From assembly GCF_003854935.1 (NCBI RefSeq), contig NZ_CP033969.1, positions 186,001-250,000 on the forward strand: 64,000 nucleotides of DNA, in the 5' to 3' direction. The position numbers and the translations under genes are program-made. The notes beneath the pieces were generated by a model. The model was not told the origin of the DNA and did not search any database. It was given only the letters and a program-made list of their open reading frames with translations. Numbering within the stretch: position 1 is the first letter of the stretch; each line of letters opens with the position of its first letter. The stretch comes from Cupriavidus pauculus. Lineage in GTDB: Bacteria > Pseudomonadota > Gammaproteobacteria > Burkholderiales > Burkholderiaceae. Below, in pieces: positions 34,568 to 43,014 of the stretch.

Positions 34568-34661
34568 GATGTCTCTCTCCATGCTGGGGTGGACCGCGTC
34601 CACATACCGGCATGCTAGGTGGCGCCGCCGCGCCGCGCCAGACTGGCGCCGGACGCACCAT

Positions 34662-34684
34662 GTTTCCCAAAAAGCATCAATCGG
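34662..34684 (+). promoter_or_regulatory. 23-bp motif copy 3 (upstream of SDR-ohr)
   Basis: GTTTCC-N6-GCATCAATCGG, ~95 bp upstream of the SDR start, within the 141-bp gap after the GlxA-type regulator gene. Confidence 0.6.
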
Positions 34685-34708
34685 ATCGCGGGCCGGCCGG
34701 GGCCGGCG

Positions 34709-35725
34709 CTAGCGGTTGATCTTGAGGCGATACTCGCTCGGCGACAGCCCGAAGTGGCGCTGAAACGTCACGCGCATCCGTTCCTCGCTGCCAAAGCCGC
34801 AGTCGCGGGCGATCACCTCGATGGGCCGGTCCAGGTCCTGCAGCTGGCGCCGCGCCGCTTCCACGCGAAAGTGCTCCACGCCCTTGGCCGGCGTCCGCCC
34901 GGTCTTTTCCTTGTAGACCCGGGCGAAGTTGCGCGGACTCATGCCGACGTGCTCGGCCAGTTGCTCCACGGACAGCTCCGCGCGCGACAGGTTCTGCATG
35001 ATCCACAGGTGCAGCGATTCGAACACCGGCACCTGGCGGCTCTGCGAGATCAGGATCTCGCTGATCTGTGGCTGGGCGCCGGGCCGCTTCATGTACACGG
35101 CCAGTTCCTTGGCCGAGTTCAGCGCCACCTCGTGGCCGTAGTCGGCCTCCACCATCGCCAGCGCCAGGTCGATGCCGGTGGTCACGCCCGCCGACGTCCA
35201 CAGGTTCTGCTGCCGCACGAAGATGGCGTCCGGGTCCAGGTCGACGGTCGGAAACAGTTCGCGAAAGCGGCCCAGCATGGCCCAGTGCGTGGTGGCGCGC
35301 TTGCCGTCGAGCAGGCCCGCGAAGGCCAGCAGGAACGCCCCGCTGCACACCGACGCCATGTTGCGCACCGTGCCGGCCGCGCCGGCCAGCCACCCGATCA
35401 GCGCGGTCTCGGTGCGGGCCACTTCGAGGATGGTTGGCGACCCCGGCACGATGACCGTATCGACCATGCGCAGGTCGAACGACGCCAGCGAGACCGAATC
35501 GAGCGTGGTGCCCTCCACGGTTGCCACGGGGCCGCCCGCATAGCTGGCCGTATGGCAGCGGTATCCGGCCATGCCGCGCGCCCGCGCGTAGTTCGACGCG
35601 GCCCAGAACACGGTCTGGGGTCCGGCAAGGTCGAGCAGGCTGACGTCGGGGTATGCCACGAACAGGACGTTGCGCGGCATGTCTTCAATGTTTCCCGGGG
35701 CGGGGGGCGGCTGGTTCGGAAGCAT
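34709..35725 (-). CDS. GlxA-type transcriptional regulator (DJ-1/PfpI + AraC HTH)
   Basis: 338 residues. The N-terminal DJ-1/PfpI-like domain (about 18-185) has the nucleophile-elbow cysteine region ASVCSGAFLLAFAGLLDGKRATTHW; the C-terminal ~100 residues are a double AraC HTH (SVEQLAEHVGMSPRNFARVYKEKTGRTP and PIEVIARDCGFGSEERMRVTFQRHFGLSPSEYR). Family members often control amine or osmolyte catabolism, or the adjacent genes. It lies upstream of the SDR-ohr unit on the same strand. MPRNV at 35680 is an alternative start; neither has a strong ribosome binding site. Confidence 0.88.
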   Translation of the reverse strand: MLPNQPPPAPGNIEDMPRNVLFVAYPDVSLLDLAGPQTVFWAASNYARARGMAGYRCHTASYAGGPVATVEGTTLDSVSLASFDLRMVDTVIVPGSPTILEVARTETALIGWLAGAAGTVRNMASVCSGAFLLAFAGLLDGKRATTHWAMLGRFRELFPTVDLDPDAIFVRQQNLWTSAGVTTGIDLALAMVEADYGHEVALNSAKELAVYMKRPGAQPQISEILISQSRQVPVFESLHLWIMQNLSRAELSVEQLAEHVGMSPRNFARVYKEKTGRTPAKGVEHFRVEAARRQLQDLDRPIEVIARDCGFGSEERMRVTFQRHFGLSPSEYRLKINR

Positions 35726-36247
35726 GGCAGGTAAGGCGGTGGACGGTGGATGCTATGACAGCGGGGCAGTCCCGCGCAAGCTTGCGCGCGGTGCGTGACA
35801 CGGCCGGGGCGGGGCGGCCCCGCCGCGACGCGGCAAACGGTTGGAGGGGCCGCGTGGGCACGGGCAGGGTTGTCATCGTTTTTTGGCTCCCGTCTGTCAG
35901 GTCCGGTGGCGTCGCACGACGGCCGGGCATGGGCCGGGCGTCCCCGCGGCACGTGGCGGGTTGTCGGTGCGACAGGACAAATCGGGGAGCGAGTCTAGTG
36001 AGCGGCGGGCCCGGTCACAAGCGGCCGGCGCGAGCCACGCCGTTTCCACTTTTGCACCAATCGGCGACGAAATCGCACTGAAGTGCCGCGCCCGGCTGGC
36101 CGTCTGGCAGGAAACACGGGAACGCTGTCATTTACGGCATATTAAGCGCTTATTAACATCGAACGCACCGGTCCATACGGGTGTTCGGGGTGTGCGGGAA
36201 GGTGTCCTGCCGAGCCGGCGGCGTGACCGAAATCAGCGAGAGAAGCA
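35726..36247. other. 522-bp intergenic region between the GlxA-type regulator and sensor-less kinase genes
   Basis: No gene seen. It holds a perfect 16-bp palindrome CGCGCAAGCTTGCGCG at 35773-35788, GC-rich hairpin-prone sequence near 35800-35830, the fourth 23-bp motif copy at 36042-36064, and an AT-rich patch near 36130-36160 containing the palindrome TAAGCGCTTA, the likeliest place for the kinase promoter. Confidence 0.6.
36042..36064 (+). promoter_or_regulatory. 23-bp motif copy 4 (upstream of the FixL-type kinase and GlxA-type regulator)
   Basis: GTTTCC-N6-GCACCAATCGG, with the same 11-base right half as copy 1. It lies 184 bp upstream of the plus-strand kinase gene and 317 bp upstream of the minus-strand regulator gene. 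Confidence 0.6.
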
Positions 36248-37039
36248 ATGAATGACGCAGTTCGCGTGGCGGTGGTGGACCCCAGCGCCTCCGCGCCGGC
36301 GCCCCCGGCTGCCGATGCCGATGGCCGCCGCGCGCTGCATGCCGATCGCCTGGCCGTGCTGGGCCGCAGCGTGGCGATGATCGTGCACGACGTGGTGCAG
36401 CCGGTGGCGTCCGTCGCCACGCGCGGACAGGGCGCGCTGCGCTGGCTGCGCCAGGAGCCGCCCGACGTGGCCCGCGCCATTGCCTCGCTCGAATCGCTGG
36501 TGGCCGATGCCGGACGCGCCGGCACCGTGCTGGCGGACCTGCGCGCGCTGGCGTGCCCGCAGGCGCGGCCGCCGCAGCCAGTGCCGCTGGATGGCGTGCT
36601 GCGCGACACGCTGCGCTGGCTCGACGACGACCTGCGCCGCCACGGCGTGACGGCGGCGCTGGACCTGCCGGCCGCGCCGCTGCCCGTGCTGGGCGAGCGC
36701 GCGGCGCTGCAGCAGCTCTTCGTCAACCTCGTGGTCAACGCAATCGAGGCCATGGCCGGCACCGACGCCGCGCCACGCGCCGCGCGCCCGTTGACCGTCA
36801 CGCTGCGTGCCGACGGCCGCGCGGCCGTGGCGACCATCAGCGACCGGGGCTGCGGCCTTGCCGCGGACGCCCTGCCCCGGCTGTTCGAGCCGTTCCAGAC
36901 GACCAAGGCGGATGGCATGGGCGTGGGGCTGTCGATCTGCCGGCGCATCGTGGCCGACCACGGCGGCACCATCGACGCCATGGCGCGGCCCGGCGGCGGG
37001 ACAACCTTCGTGGTGCGCCTGCCCTGCGCCGCCGCGTAG
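36248..37039 (+). CDS. Sensor-less FixL-type histidine kinase
   Basis: 263 residues with GAGAGAAG upstream. The H-box MIVHDVVQPVASVATRGQGALRWLRQ places the phospho-acceptor at His47 and has the HDxxQPxxxxxxxxxAxxRWL pattern of the FixL/TodS-type kinases. The HATPase domain follows with N-box NLVVNAIEAM, G1 DRGCGL and G2 GMGVGLSICRRI. There is no PAS, HAMP or membrane segment; only ~30 disordered Ala/Pro residues precede the H-box. Input must come from another protein or be direct. Not next to a regulator gene; the FixJ-type regulator 4.3 kb away is the obvious candidate partner. Confidence 0.85.
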   Translation: MNDAVRVAVVDPSASAPAPPAADADGRRALHADRLAVLGRSVAMIVHDVVQPVASVATRGQGALRWLRQEPPDVARAIASLESLVADAGRAGTVLADLRALACPQARPPQPVPLDGVLRDTLRWLDDDLRRHGVTAALDLPAAPLPVLGERAALQQLFVNLVVNAIEAMAGTDAAPRAARPLTVTLRADGRAAVATISDRGCGLAADALPRLFEPFQTTKADGMGVGLSICRRIVADHGGTIDAMARPGGGTTFVVRLPCAAA

Positions 37040-37144
37040 CAGCCCGGCCGCACACACGCCGCCAAGCAGCGGGCCACGCCCGCAAGACTCGCTTACAGGG
37101 CATTGCCGCGACGGACGGCGCCCGATTGCATCAGGGGAAGGAAT

Positions 37145-38263
37145 ATGGGATCGACACACACCACACCACCGGAATCACCAGATTTACCGGAATCACAGGA
37201 CTTACCGGAGGCGGCGGAACCGGCGCCGTCATCCGACGCGGCGGAGCGCAGTTTCCGGCTCAGCCTGCCGAACCACGCCGACGCGCTGTCGACCAGTTTC
37301 GCCGCCAGCTACGCCGGCATCATGGCGTTCATGGCCGTGGCCAGCGAGGGCAGCTTTGCCAAGGCCGGCGAGCGGCTCGGCATCGGCCGCTCGGCCGTCA
37401 GCCGCAACGTGCAGAAGCTGGAAACCCAGCTCAGCACGCGGCTGTTCCTGCGCACCACGCGCAGCACGCAGCTCACGCGCGAGGGGCAGCGCTTCTTCGA
37501 CAACTGCCACCAGGGCGTGACGCACATCGTCGAGGCGATGAACGACATGCTGGAGCTGCGCCAGGGCCCGCCGCGCGGCCTGGTGCGCATCAGCTCGACG
37601 GTGGGCTTCGGCCGCAAGGTGGTGGCGCCGCTGCTGGACAAGTTCGTCAAGGTCTACCCGGATATCGCCATCGACCTGCTGCTCGACGACCGGCCCACCG
37701 ACTTTGCGTCCGAGCAGATCGACGTGGCGTTCCGCAACGGCCGCATCGAGGACTCCAGCATCATCGCCAAGCAGCTGATACCGATGCAGATGGCGCTGTG
37801 CGCGGCGCCGTCGTACGTGGCCACCCACGGGCTGCCGCAGACGCTGGACGAACTGGCGCAGCACGAATGCATCAACTTCCGCTTCTCCAGCGGGCGCATC
37901 TTCGAATGGGAGTTCAAGGTGGACGGCGTGGTGCGCAAGTACATGCCCCGGGCGCGGATGACGTTCAACGACGCCGACCTGGTGCTGCACGCGGTGCTGG
38001 AAGGCTGGGGCATCGCCCAGATGGCCGGCTACCAGATCTGCCAGCCGCTGGCGGACCAGCAACTCGTGGTGGCGCTGCGCCGGCACGCGCCCGACGACCG
38101 CGGCCACTACATCTGCTACCTGAGCCGCCAGCACCTGCCCACGCGCATCCGCGTGTTCATCGACTTCATGACCGACCACATCCGCGCCATGCGGCTGAAC
38201 TGCCTGACCGATTTCAACCTGCTGGCCGACGAAGACACGGCCGCCCCCGGAGTACTCGCATGA
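37145..38263 (+). CDS. LysR family transcriptional regulator
   Basis: 372 residues, with AAGGAAT just before the ATG. An unusual ~60-residue acidic, Pro/Glu/Ser-rich N-terminal tail with repeated PES/PDL/PEA units precedes the winged HTH (about 60-120: AVASEGSFAKAGERLGIGRSAVSRNVQKLE). The LysR substrate domain follows. It overlaps the EamA permease gene by 4 bp (ATGA), so regulator and exporter are translationally coupled; LysR/EamA pairs commonly control export of amino acids or related compounds. Confidence 0.88.
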   Translation: MGSTHTTPPESPDLPESQDLPEAAEPAPSSDAAERSFRLSLPNHADALSTSFAASYAGIMAFMAVASEGSFAKAGERLGIGRSAVSRNVQKLETQLSTRLFLRTTRSTQLTREGQRFFDNCHQGVTHIVEAMNDMLELRQGPPRGLVRISSTVGFGRKVVAPLLDKFVKVYPDIAIDLLLDDRPTDFASEQIDVAFRNGRIEDSSIIAKQLIPMQMALCAAPSYVATHGLPQTLDELAQHECINFRFSSGRIFEWEFKVDGVVRKYMPRARMTFNDADLVLHAVLEGWGIAQMAGYQICQPLADQQLVVALRRHAPDDRGHYICYLSRQHLPTRIRVFIDFMTDHIRAMRLNCLTDFNLLADEDTAAPGVLA

Positions 38264-39132
38264 CCCTGGCCGCATGGCTCGGCGCCGCTGGCGCCATCGT
38301 TCTCTGGGCGTCGTTCGCGACGCTGGTGTCCCGCGCGCCCGACGTGCCGCCGCTGCTGCTGACCGGCCTGGCCCTGTGCGCGGGCAGCCTCACCTGCGTG
38401 CACCGGTTGCGCGACTGGCGCGTGCCGCTGCGCACGCTGGCCTTCGGCGTGGCGTGCCTGTTCGTCTACAACGCGGGGCTGGTGATGGCGTTCCGGCTGG
38501 CGCCGATCGCCGAGGCCAACCTGATCAACTACCTGTGGCCGCTGATCCTGGTGCTGCTCGGCACGCCGGTCTGGCGCGGCGCCGATGGCGTGGCGAAGAT
38601 CGCCGGCGCGCTGCTGGGGTTCGGCGGCTGCATCGTGGCGATCCTGTCCGGCCCGGGCGGCGTCGCGTTCAGCCCCGCGTACGCGGCCGGCTACGCGATG
38701 GCGCTGCTGGCCGCCGTGGTCTGGGCCGTCTACTCGCTGGGCGCTCGCTGGCTGCCGCCGTTCTCGTCGTGGGCCGTCGGCGGCTTCTGCCTGGGCGCCG
38801 GGCTGCTGGCCATCGCCAGCCATCTGGTGCTGGAACCGCCGGCCGCCCTGCCGCTGGCAAGCCTGGGCTGGGTGCTGGCCATCGGCCTGGGCCCGCTCGG
38901 CATCGCGTTCGTGCTGTGGGACTACGCCATGCGGCACGGCAACGCGGCGCAGATCGGCGTCCTGGGCTACGGCACCCCGGTGCTGTCGATGCTGGGCCTG
39001 GCGCTGGCCGGCCACGTCAGGGACCGCGACTGGTCGATGGTCTTCCTGGCCTGCACGCTGATCGTGGCCGGCGTGGCGCTGGCGTCGACGGGCGCGGTGG
39101 CGTGGCGGCGGCGGTTGCGGCAGGTGTCCTGA
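38260..39132 (+). CDS. EamA/DMT superfamily exporter
   Basis: 290 residues, ten predicted helices in two EamA repeats: early WASFATLVSRAPDVPPLLLTGLALCAG, EANLINYLWPLILVLLG (end of the first repeat) and GYGTPVLSMLGLALAGH in the second. The NYLWP stretch resembles the YtfF/YddG-type aromatic amino acid exporters. Start overlaps the LysR stop. The gene ends 30 bp before a bidirectional terminator. Confidence 0.87.
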   Translation: MTLAAWLGAAGAIVLWASFATLVSRAPDVPPLLLTGLALCAGSLTCVHRLRDWRVPLRTLAFGVACLFVYNAGLVMAFRLAPIAEANLINYLWPLILVLLGTPVWRGADGVAKIAGALLGFGGCIVAILSGPGGVAFSPAYAAGYAMALLAAVVWAVYSLGARWLPPFSSWAVGGFCLGAGLLAIASHLVLEPPAALPLASLGWVLAIGLGPLGIAFVLWDYAMRHGNAAQIGVLGYGTPVLSMLGLALAGHVRDRDWSMVFLACTLIVAGVALASTGAVAWRRRLRQVS

Positions 39133-39162
39133 GGGGCGGATCGGCGGGGCTGCGCAAAGCAA

Positions 39163-39186
39163 AAAGCCCCGGCTGGCCGGGGCTTT
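39163..39186. terminator. Bidirectional intrinsic terminator between the EamA gene and sodB
   Basis: AAAGCCCCGGC-TG-GCCGGGGCTTT: an 11-bp perfect stem with A-run on one side and T-run on the other, serving both convergent genes. Confidence 0.85.
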
Positions 39187-39207
39187 CATGCTGGGCTACA
39201 GGTTCGC

Positions 39208-39786
39208 TCAGGCGAAGTTCTTCGCGGCGAAGTCCCAGTTCACGACGTTCCAGAATGCCTCGACGTACTTCGGGCGGGCATTGCGGTAGTCGATGTAGTA
39301 GGCGTGTTCCCACACGTCGCAGGTCAGCAGGGCCTTGGCGTCGGTGGTCAGCGGGGTGGCGGCGTTCGAGGTGGACACCAGGTCCAGCGAGCCGTCAGCC
39401 TTCTTGACCAGCCAGGCCCAGCCCGAACCGAAGGTGCCCACGGCCACCTTCGTGAATTCTTCCTTGAACTTGTCGAACGAACCCCACTTGGCGTTGATCG
39501 CGTCGGCCAGGGCGCCGGTCGGCTGGCCGCCGCCGTTCGGCTTCATCGATTCCCAGTAGAACGTGTGGTTCCACACCTGGGCCGCGTTGTTGAAGATGCC
39601 GCCCGACGACTTCTTGACGATCTCTTCCAGCGACGCGTTCTCGAACTCGGTGCCCTTGATCAGGTTGTTCAGGTTCGTGACGTAGGTCTGGTGATGCTTG
39701 TCATGATGGAACTCCAGGGTCTCCTTGGAGATGTGCGGAGCCAGGGCATCATGCGCGTACGGGAGCGGGGGGAGCTTGTGTTCCAT
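39208..39786 (-). CDS. sodB: Superoxide dismutase [Fe]
   Basis: 192 residues, full length. Metal ligands are His27 ([11 protein letters not shown] region), His74 in QVWNHTFYW, and the Asp and His of [18 protein letters not shown]. The [11 protein letters not shown] and FGSGWAWL patterns are those of the iron (SodB) branch rather than manganese. Cytoplasmic enzyme converting superoxide to peroxide and oxygen. It lies downstream of xseA on the same strand with a 171-bp gap, a common order in Burkholderiales. Confidence 0.97.
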   Translation of the reverse strand: MEHKLPPLPYAHDALAPHISKETLEFHHDKHHQTYVTNLNNLIKGTEFENASLEEIVKKSSGGIFNNAAQVWNHTFYWESMKPNGGGQPTGALADAINAKWGSFDKFKEEFTKVAVGTFGSGWAWLVKKADGSLDLVSTSNAATPLTTDAKALLTCDVWEHAYYIDYRNARPKYVEAFWNVVNWDFAAKNFA

Positions 39787-39957
39787 TGTTCTGTCTCGGT
39801 TTTGGGTGGGGAGAACGGACGATTGTAGGTGACTTGCCAGACCCGCGCAAACGGCCCCGGAAAGCCCCCTGCCCTCATGTTAGTTTCCCCGGCGGCGGGC
39901 CGGGGAAGCGCCTGGGGTCGACTGAGAATCAGTCGCAGCAGGGCGCGTCGCGGGGCA

Positions 39958-41343
39958 TCAGAATGTCGCCAGCTTGGCCTGCACGCCGGCGATTTCCACG
40001 TCGGCGGTACCGTCCGCCAGATGGGCCTCGACGATGCTGCCCGGGCGCAGTTCGTGCGGCGAGCGCAGCGCCCGGCCGCGCGCATCGAGCAGCACGGCGT
40101 AGCCGCGTTCCAGCGTGCGCTGGGGCGCCAGCAGCTCCAGCGCGCCGGCCGCGCGCGCCAGCCGCTGGGTGTCGCGCTCGTGGCGCCGCTCCAGCGCCAT
40201 GTCCATGCGCGCGGCAAGGCGGTCCAGCGTCTGCTGTTGCAGGGCGGCGTCCGGCTTGCAGGCGCGCCAGCGCATCGCCAGCACGTCGTGGCGGTGGCGC
40301 TGCGCCGACACCGTGTCGCGCAATGCCGCCCGCAGGTGTCGCGCCAGATTGTCGACGTGCGCCCGGCGCTCCTGCAACTGGGCCTGCGGGCTGCGCAACT
40401 GGCGCGTCAGCCATTGCAGGTGCTGCGCGCGGCGGGCGAGCTGGCGGTCCATGCATTGCGCCAGCGCGTCGCGGGCGCGGCGGGCGGCCTGCAGCAAGTG
40501 GTCGCGGTCGGGGCTGACCAGCTCGGCGGCACCGGTGGGCGTCGGTGCGCGCACGTCGGCCACGAAATCGGCAATCGTCACATCGGTCTCGTGGCCCACA
40601 CCGGCCACCACGGGCACACGGCTGCGGGCGATGGCGTGGGCCACCACTTCCTCGTTGAACGACCACAGGTCCTCGATGCTGCCGCCGCCGCGGCACAGGA
40701 TCAGCACGTCGCATTCGGCCCGCTCGCTGGCCACGTCGAGCATCGCCGCGATCTTGTCGGCGGCACCGGCGCCCTGCACCGGCACCGGATAGACGATGAC
40801 CGGCACGTGCGGCGCGCGCCGCCGCAGCGTGGTCAGCACGTCGCGCATGGCCGCCGCCTGCAGCGACGTGACCACGCCGATCGTGCGCGGATGGCGCGGA
40901 ATCGGCCGCTTGCGTGCGCTATCGAACAGACCGGCCTGCGCGAGCTTGTCCTTGAGCCGCAGGAACGCTTCGTAGAGGTTGCCCAGGCCGGCGCGGCGCA
41001 TGGCTTCCACGCCAAGCTGCAACTCGCCGCGCGCCTCGTACATCGACACCACGGCGCGTACCTCCACGGCCTCGCCCTCGCGCGGCGTGAAGTCGACATG
41101 CTGGTTGCGGCCGCGGAACATCACGCAGCGGATCTGCGCGCGGGCGTCTTTCAGCGAGAAATACCAGTGGCCACTGGCCGCGCGCGTGAAGTTCGAGATT
41201 TCGCCCCGCACCCACGCCAGCGGAAAGCTGCGTTCGAGCACGCCGGCGATGGCATGGTTCAGTTCGCTGACCGGGATCACGTCGCGCGTGCGCGAAGGCG
41301 CCTGGGACGGCGCAAAACGCGAAAGGTTCTCGTTCTCTGGCAT
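39958..41343 (-). CDS. xseA: Exodeoxyribonuclease VII large subunit
   Basis: 461 residues: N-terminal OB-fold (about 20-115, [17 protein letters not shown]), catalytic core with [37 protein letters not shown] and [28 protein letters not shown], then a long coiled-coil helix region (about 275-400) and a short C-terminal beta segment (GYAVL). The nuclease degrades single-stranded DNA with XseB, which is not encoded here. The gene's upstream side is the unusual 1-kb repeat region. Confidence 0.96.
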   Translation of the reverse strand: MPENENLSRFAPSQAPSRTRDVIPVSELNHAIAGVLERSFPLAWVRGEISNFTRAASGHWYFSLKDARAQIRCVMFRGRNQHVDFTPREGEAVEVRAVVSMYEARGELQLGVEAMRRAGLGNLYEAFLRLKDKLAQAGLFDSARKRPIPRHPRTIGVVTSLQAAAMRDVLTTLRRRAPHVPVIVYPVPVQGAGAADKIAAMLDVASERAECDVLILCRGGGSIEDLWSFNEEVVAHAIARSRVPVVAGVGHETDVTIADFVADVRAPTPTGAAELVSPDRDHLLQAARRARDALAQCMDRQLARRAQHLQWLTRQLRSPQAQLQERRAHVDNLARHLRAALRDTVSAQRHRHDVLAMRWRACKPDAALQQQTLDRLAARMDMALERRHERDTQRLARAAGALELLAPQRTLERGYAVLLDARGRALRSPHELRPGSIVEAHLADGTADVEIAGVQAKLATF

Positions 41344-41774
41344 GGGGCACGGCCGCGCAGGCGGCGTGGGATGGACATGTCCACAGCATAACCGCTATGT
41401 CAAGAGGCATCGCGCGGTGCACACGGCAGGCCCCGGAATCCGCATGAATCCGTACAAGCCTTTGATTCTGTTGAAGATTCGCCCCGGTCCAAAAAACAGG
41501 CAATGTAAGAGAAAACCTTACGCGTCAACGACTTACCAAAATCCGGGGACGCTTGTTCACAAAGTTATCCACAGAAGCTTTGGATAATGGATTTGTCAAG
41601 CGTCGGATCTGTGGACAACGTATACGTGACAGGCCAGAGCCGGCTGTGGTAACGGCCTGGGGCCCCGGATTGTCGACCGCGACGCACAAGGCACGTGAGC
41701 CTACGTTTGCACAAAATTTAGGCAGAAACGTATACGTCGTTATGGATCAACGGGTTAGCCCGCTTCTCCCCGGT

Positions 41775-41821
41775 TTATCCACAACCGATCCACAATCCTT
41801 TCCTGCCCCGGTGTGGAAAGC
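41775..41821 (+). repeat. DnaA-box-like module 1
   Basis: TCCACA-N5-TCCACA-N17-TGTGGAAAGC over 47 bp, the first core being part of a perfect TTATCCACA. Core starts 41778, 41789 and 41812 (intervals 11 and 23). Confidence 0.85.
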
Positions 41822-41935
41822 GTCGCCCCGCCAGCAGGCTGTTTGGCGCCCGGATCGCGGCGTGCGATTGCCCAATAATTAGGCACGAAACAGCTTTTCG
41901 TTTCGGATCAATGGTTTACGTAGAATCTTCAAAGG

Positions 41936-41982
41936 CTTTCCACAGCCCGTCCACAGCCGTGTCCCGTGCAAATGTGGAAAGC
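41936..41982 (+). repeat. DnaA-box-like module 2
   Basis: Same 47-bp geometry: core starts 41939, 41950 and 41973 (intervals 11 and 23). Here the outer arms GCTTTCCACA and TGTGGAAAGC are a perfect 10-bp inverted repeat. Confidence 0.85.
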
Positions 41983-42139
41983 TGCCCATTCAGGGGCTGG
42001 GAGCGCCCGCAGACCGTCCGCAAACCCTGTTCGGCAAGGAAAGCGGGCGCCACATGGCCGCTTTGCCCCGCTTGCCCAAAAAACAAGCAATCGACCCGAG
42101 GCCCTTTGCAATCAAAGGTTTACGCGACCTTTCCGAAGG

Positions 42140-42186
42140 CTGTCCACAACCGGTCCACAATCCTGTCCCGGTTATGTGTGGAAAGC
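42140..42186 (+). repeat. DnaA-box-like module 3
   Basis: Same 47-bp geometry: core starts 42143, 42154 and 42177 (intervals 11 and 23). Internal sequence ACAACCGGTCCACAATCC is close to module 1. Confidence 0.85.
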
Positions 42187-42375
42187 CGCAGACAGCGGCC
42201 GGTGTGCGTGGCTTGCCGCGCTGGCGGCGGGCGGGTTAGAGTGGCGCCTGCAATTTTTCGAGCATCGCCGGTGCGGCGCGCGTTGGGCGCGACCCGCATC
42301 AAAGGCTGCCACGTCGTTCGTGCTTCAAGCCGTCCATTTCGGGTCTGTCGTCTACGTAGAATTTCGGGGGTCCAC

Positions 42376-42996
42376 GTGTTTTCCATCATTCAAGCGGCCG
42401 GCTGGCCGATCTGGCCGCTGCTGCTGGCCTCGGTCATCGCGCTGGCGCTGATCGTCGAACGCTTCATCTCCCTCAAGCGCAGCAAGATCCTGCCGCCGCG
42501 GCTGTACGAGGAGGCGCTTTCCGCCGCCCAGCAGCGCAAGGCCACGCCCGAGGTGGTCAACACGCTCGAAAAGAATTCACCGCTGGGCCGCGTGCTGGCC
42601 GCCGGCCTGCGCCACGTGGTGCTGCAGCCGCAGACGTCGCGCGACGCCGCCAAGGATGTGGTGGAAGAAGCCGGCCGGGTGGTGGCGCACGACCTGGAGC
42701 GCTACCTGAACGCGCTGGGCACGATTGCGTCGGTGGCGCCGCTGATGGGCCTGCTGGGCACCGTGATCGGCATGATCGAGATCTTCGGCAGCCAGGGCGG
42801 CACCGGCGCCAACCCCGAACAGCTGGCGCACGGCATCTCGGTGGCGCTCTACAACACGGCCTTCGGCCTGATCGTGGCGATTCCGGCCCTGATCTTCTGG
42901 CGCTACTTCCGCCGGCTCGTGGACGACTACGTGGCCGAGCTGGAATTCCGCGCCACCGCGTTCCTGGACGCCATCCTGCCGCAGCGGCGGGCCTGA
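42376..42996 (+). CDS. exbB: ExbB/MotA/TolQ-type proton channel protein
   Basis: 206 residues from a GTG start preceded by GGGGGT. Three transmembrane helices (about 8-30, 105-130, 150-175); the family stretch VAPLMGLLGTVIGMIEIFGSQGG and the last-helix ALYNTAFGLIVAIPALIFWRYFRR are typical of ExbB. With ExbD it uses the proton gradient to energise TonB-dependent uptake or related envelope processes. It is followed by exbD after 18 bp. No tonB gene is near; the lpxK neighbour suggests an envelope role. Confidence 0.9.
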   Translation: MFSIIQAAGWPIWPLLLASVIALALIVERFISLKRSKILPPRLYEEALSAAQQRKATPEVVNTLEKNSPLGRVLAAGLRHVVLQPQTSRDAAKDVVEEAGRVVAHDLERYLNALGTIASVAPLMGLLGTVIGMIEIFGSQGGTGANPEQLAHGISVALYNTAFGLIVAIPALIFWRYFRRLVDDYVAELEFRATAFLDAILPQRRA

Positions 42997-43014
42997 CGCG
43001 GCCGGGAGCACGCC

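Larger units (their letters stand above)
41344..42375. other. 1,032-bp non-coding region between xseA and exbB, DnaA-box-like repeats
   Basis: Less GC-rich than its surroundings and with no convincing gene. It holds twelve TCCACA/TGTGGA cores: 41380, 41568, 41610, 41778, 41789, 41812, 41939, 41950, 41973, 42143, 42154 and 42177 (start positions). Two are the exact DnaA-box TTATCCACA (41565-41573, 41775-41783). It also has two CGTATACG palindromes (41619 and 41729) and two copies of TACGTAGAAT (41917 and 42353), the second directly before the exbB ribosome binding site. Repeat modules are listed separately. Possible roles: DnaA titration/reactivation site, regulatory leader, or array of another regulator. 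Confidence 0.75.

Noticed and set aside
36553-39132. An 859-codon plus-strand open frame spanning the kinase, LysR and EamA genes
   Set aside because: Only its last 290 codons are a real gene (EamA exporter, own ATG at 38260); the rest is a shadow of the other two genes.
41344-42375. The DnaA-box-like region as the chromosomal origin oriC
   Set aside because: No dnaA, dnaN, rpmH, gidA, parAB or repA nearby and no long AT-rich unwinding tract; other roles fit better.
41911-42375. N-terminal extension of exbB into the repeat region
   Set aside because: The frame is open to 41911 but the extension is composed of the DnaA-box-like repeats and shows no similarity to ExbB; a GTG at 42376 with GGGGGT upstream gives normal ExbB length.
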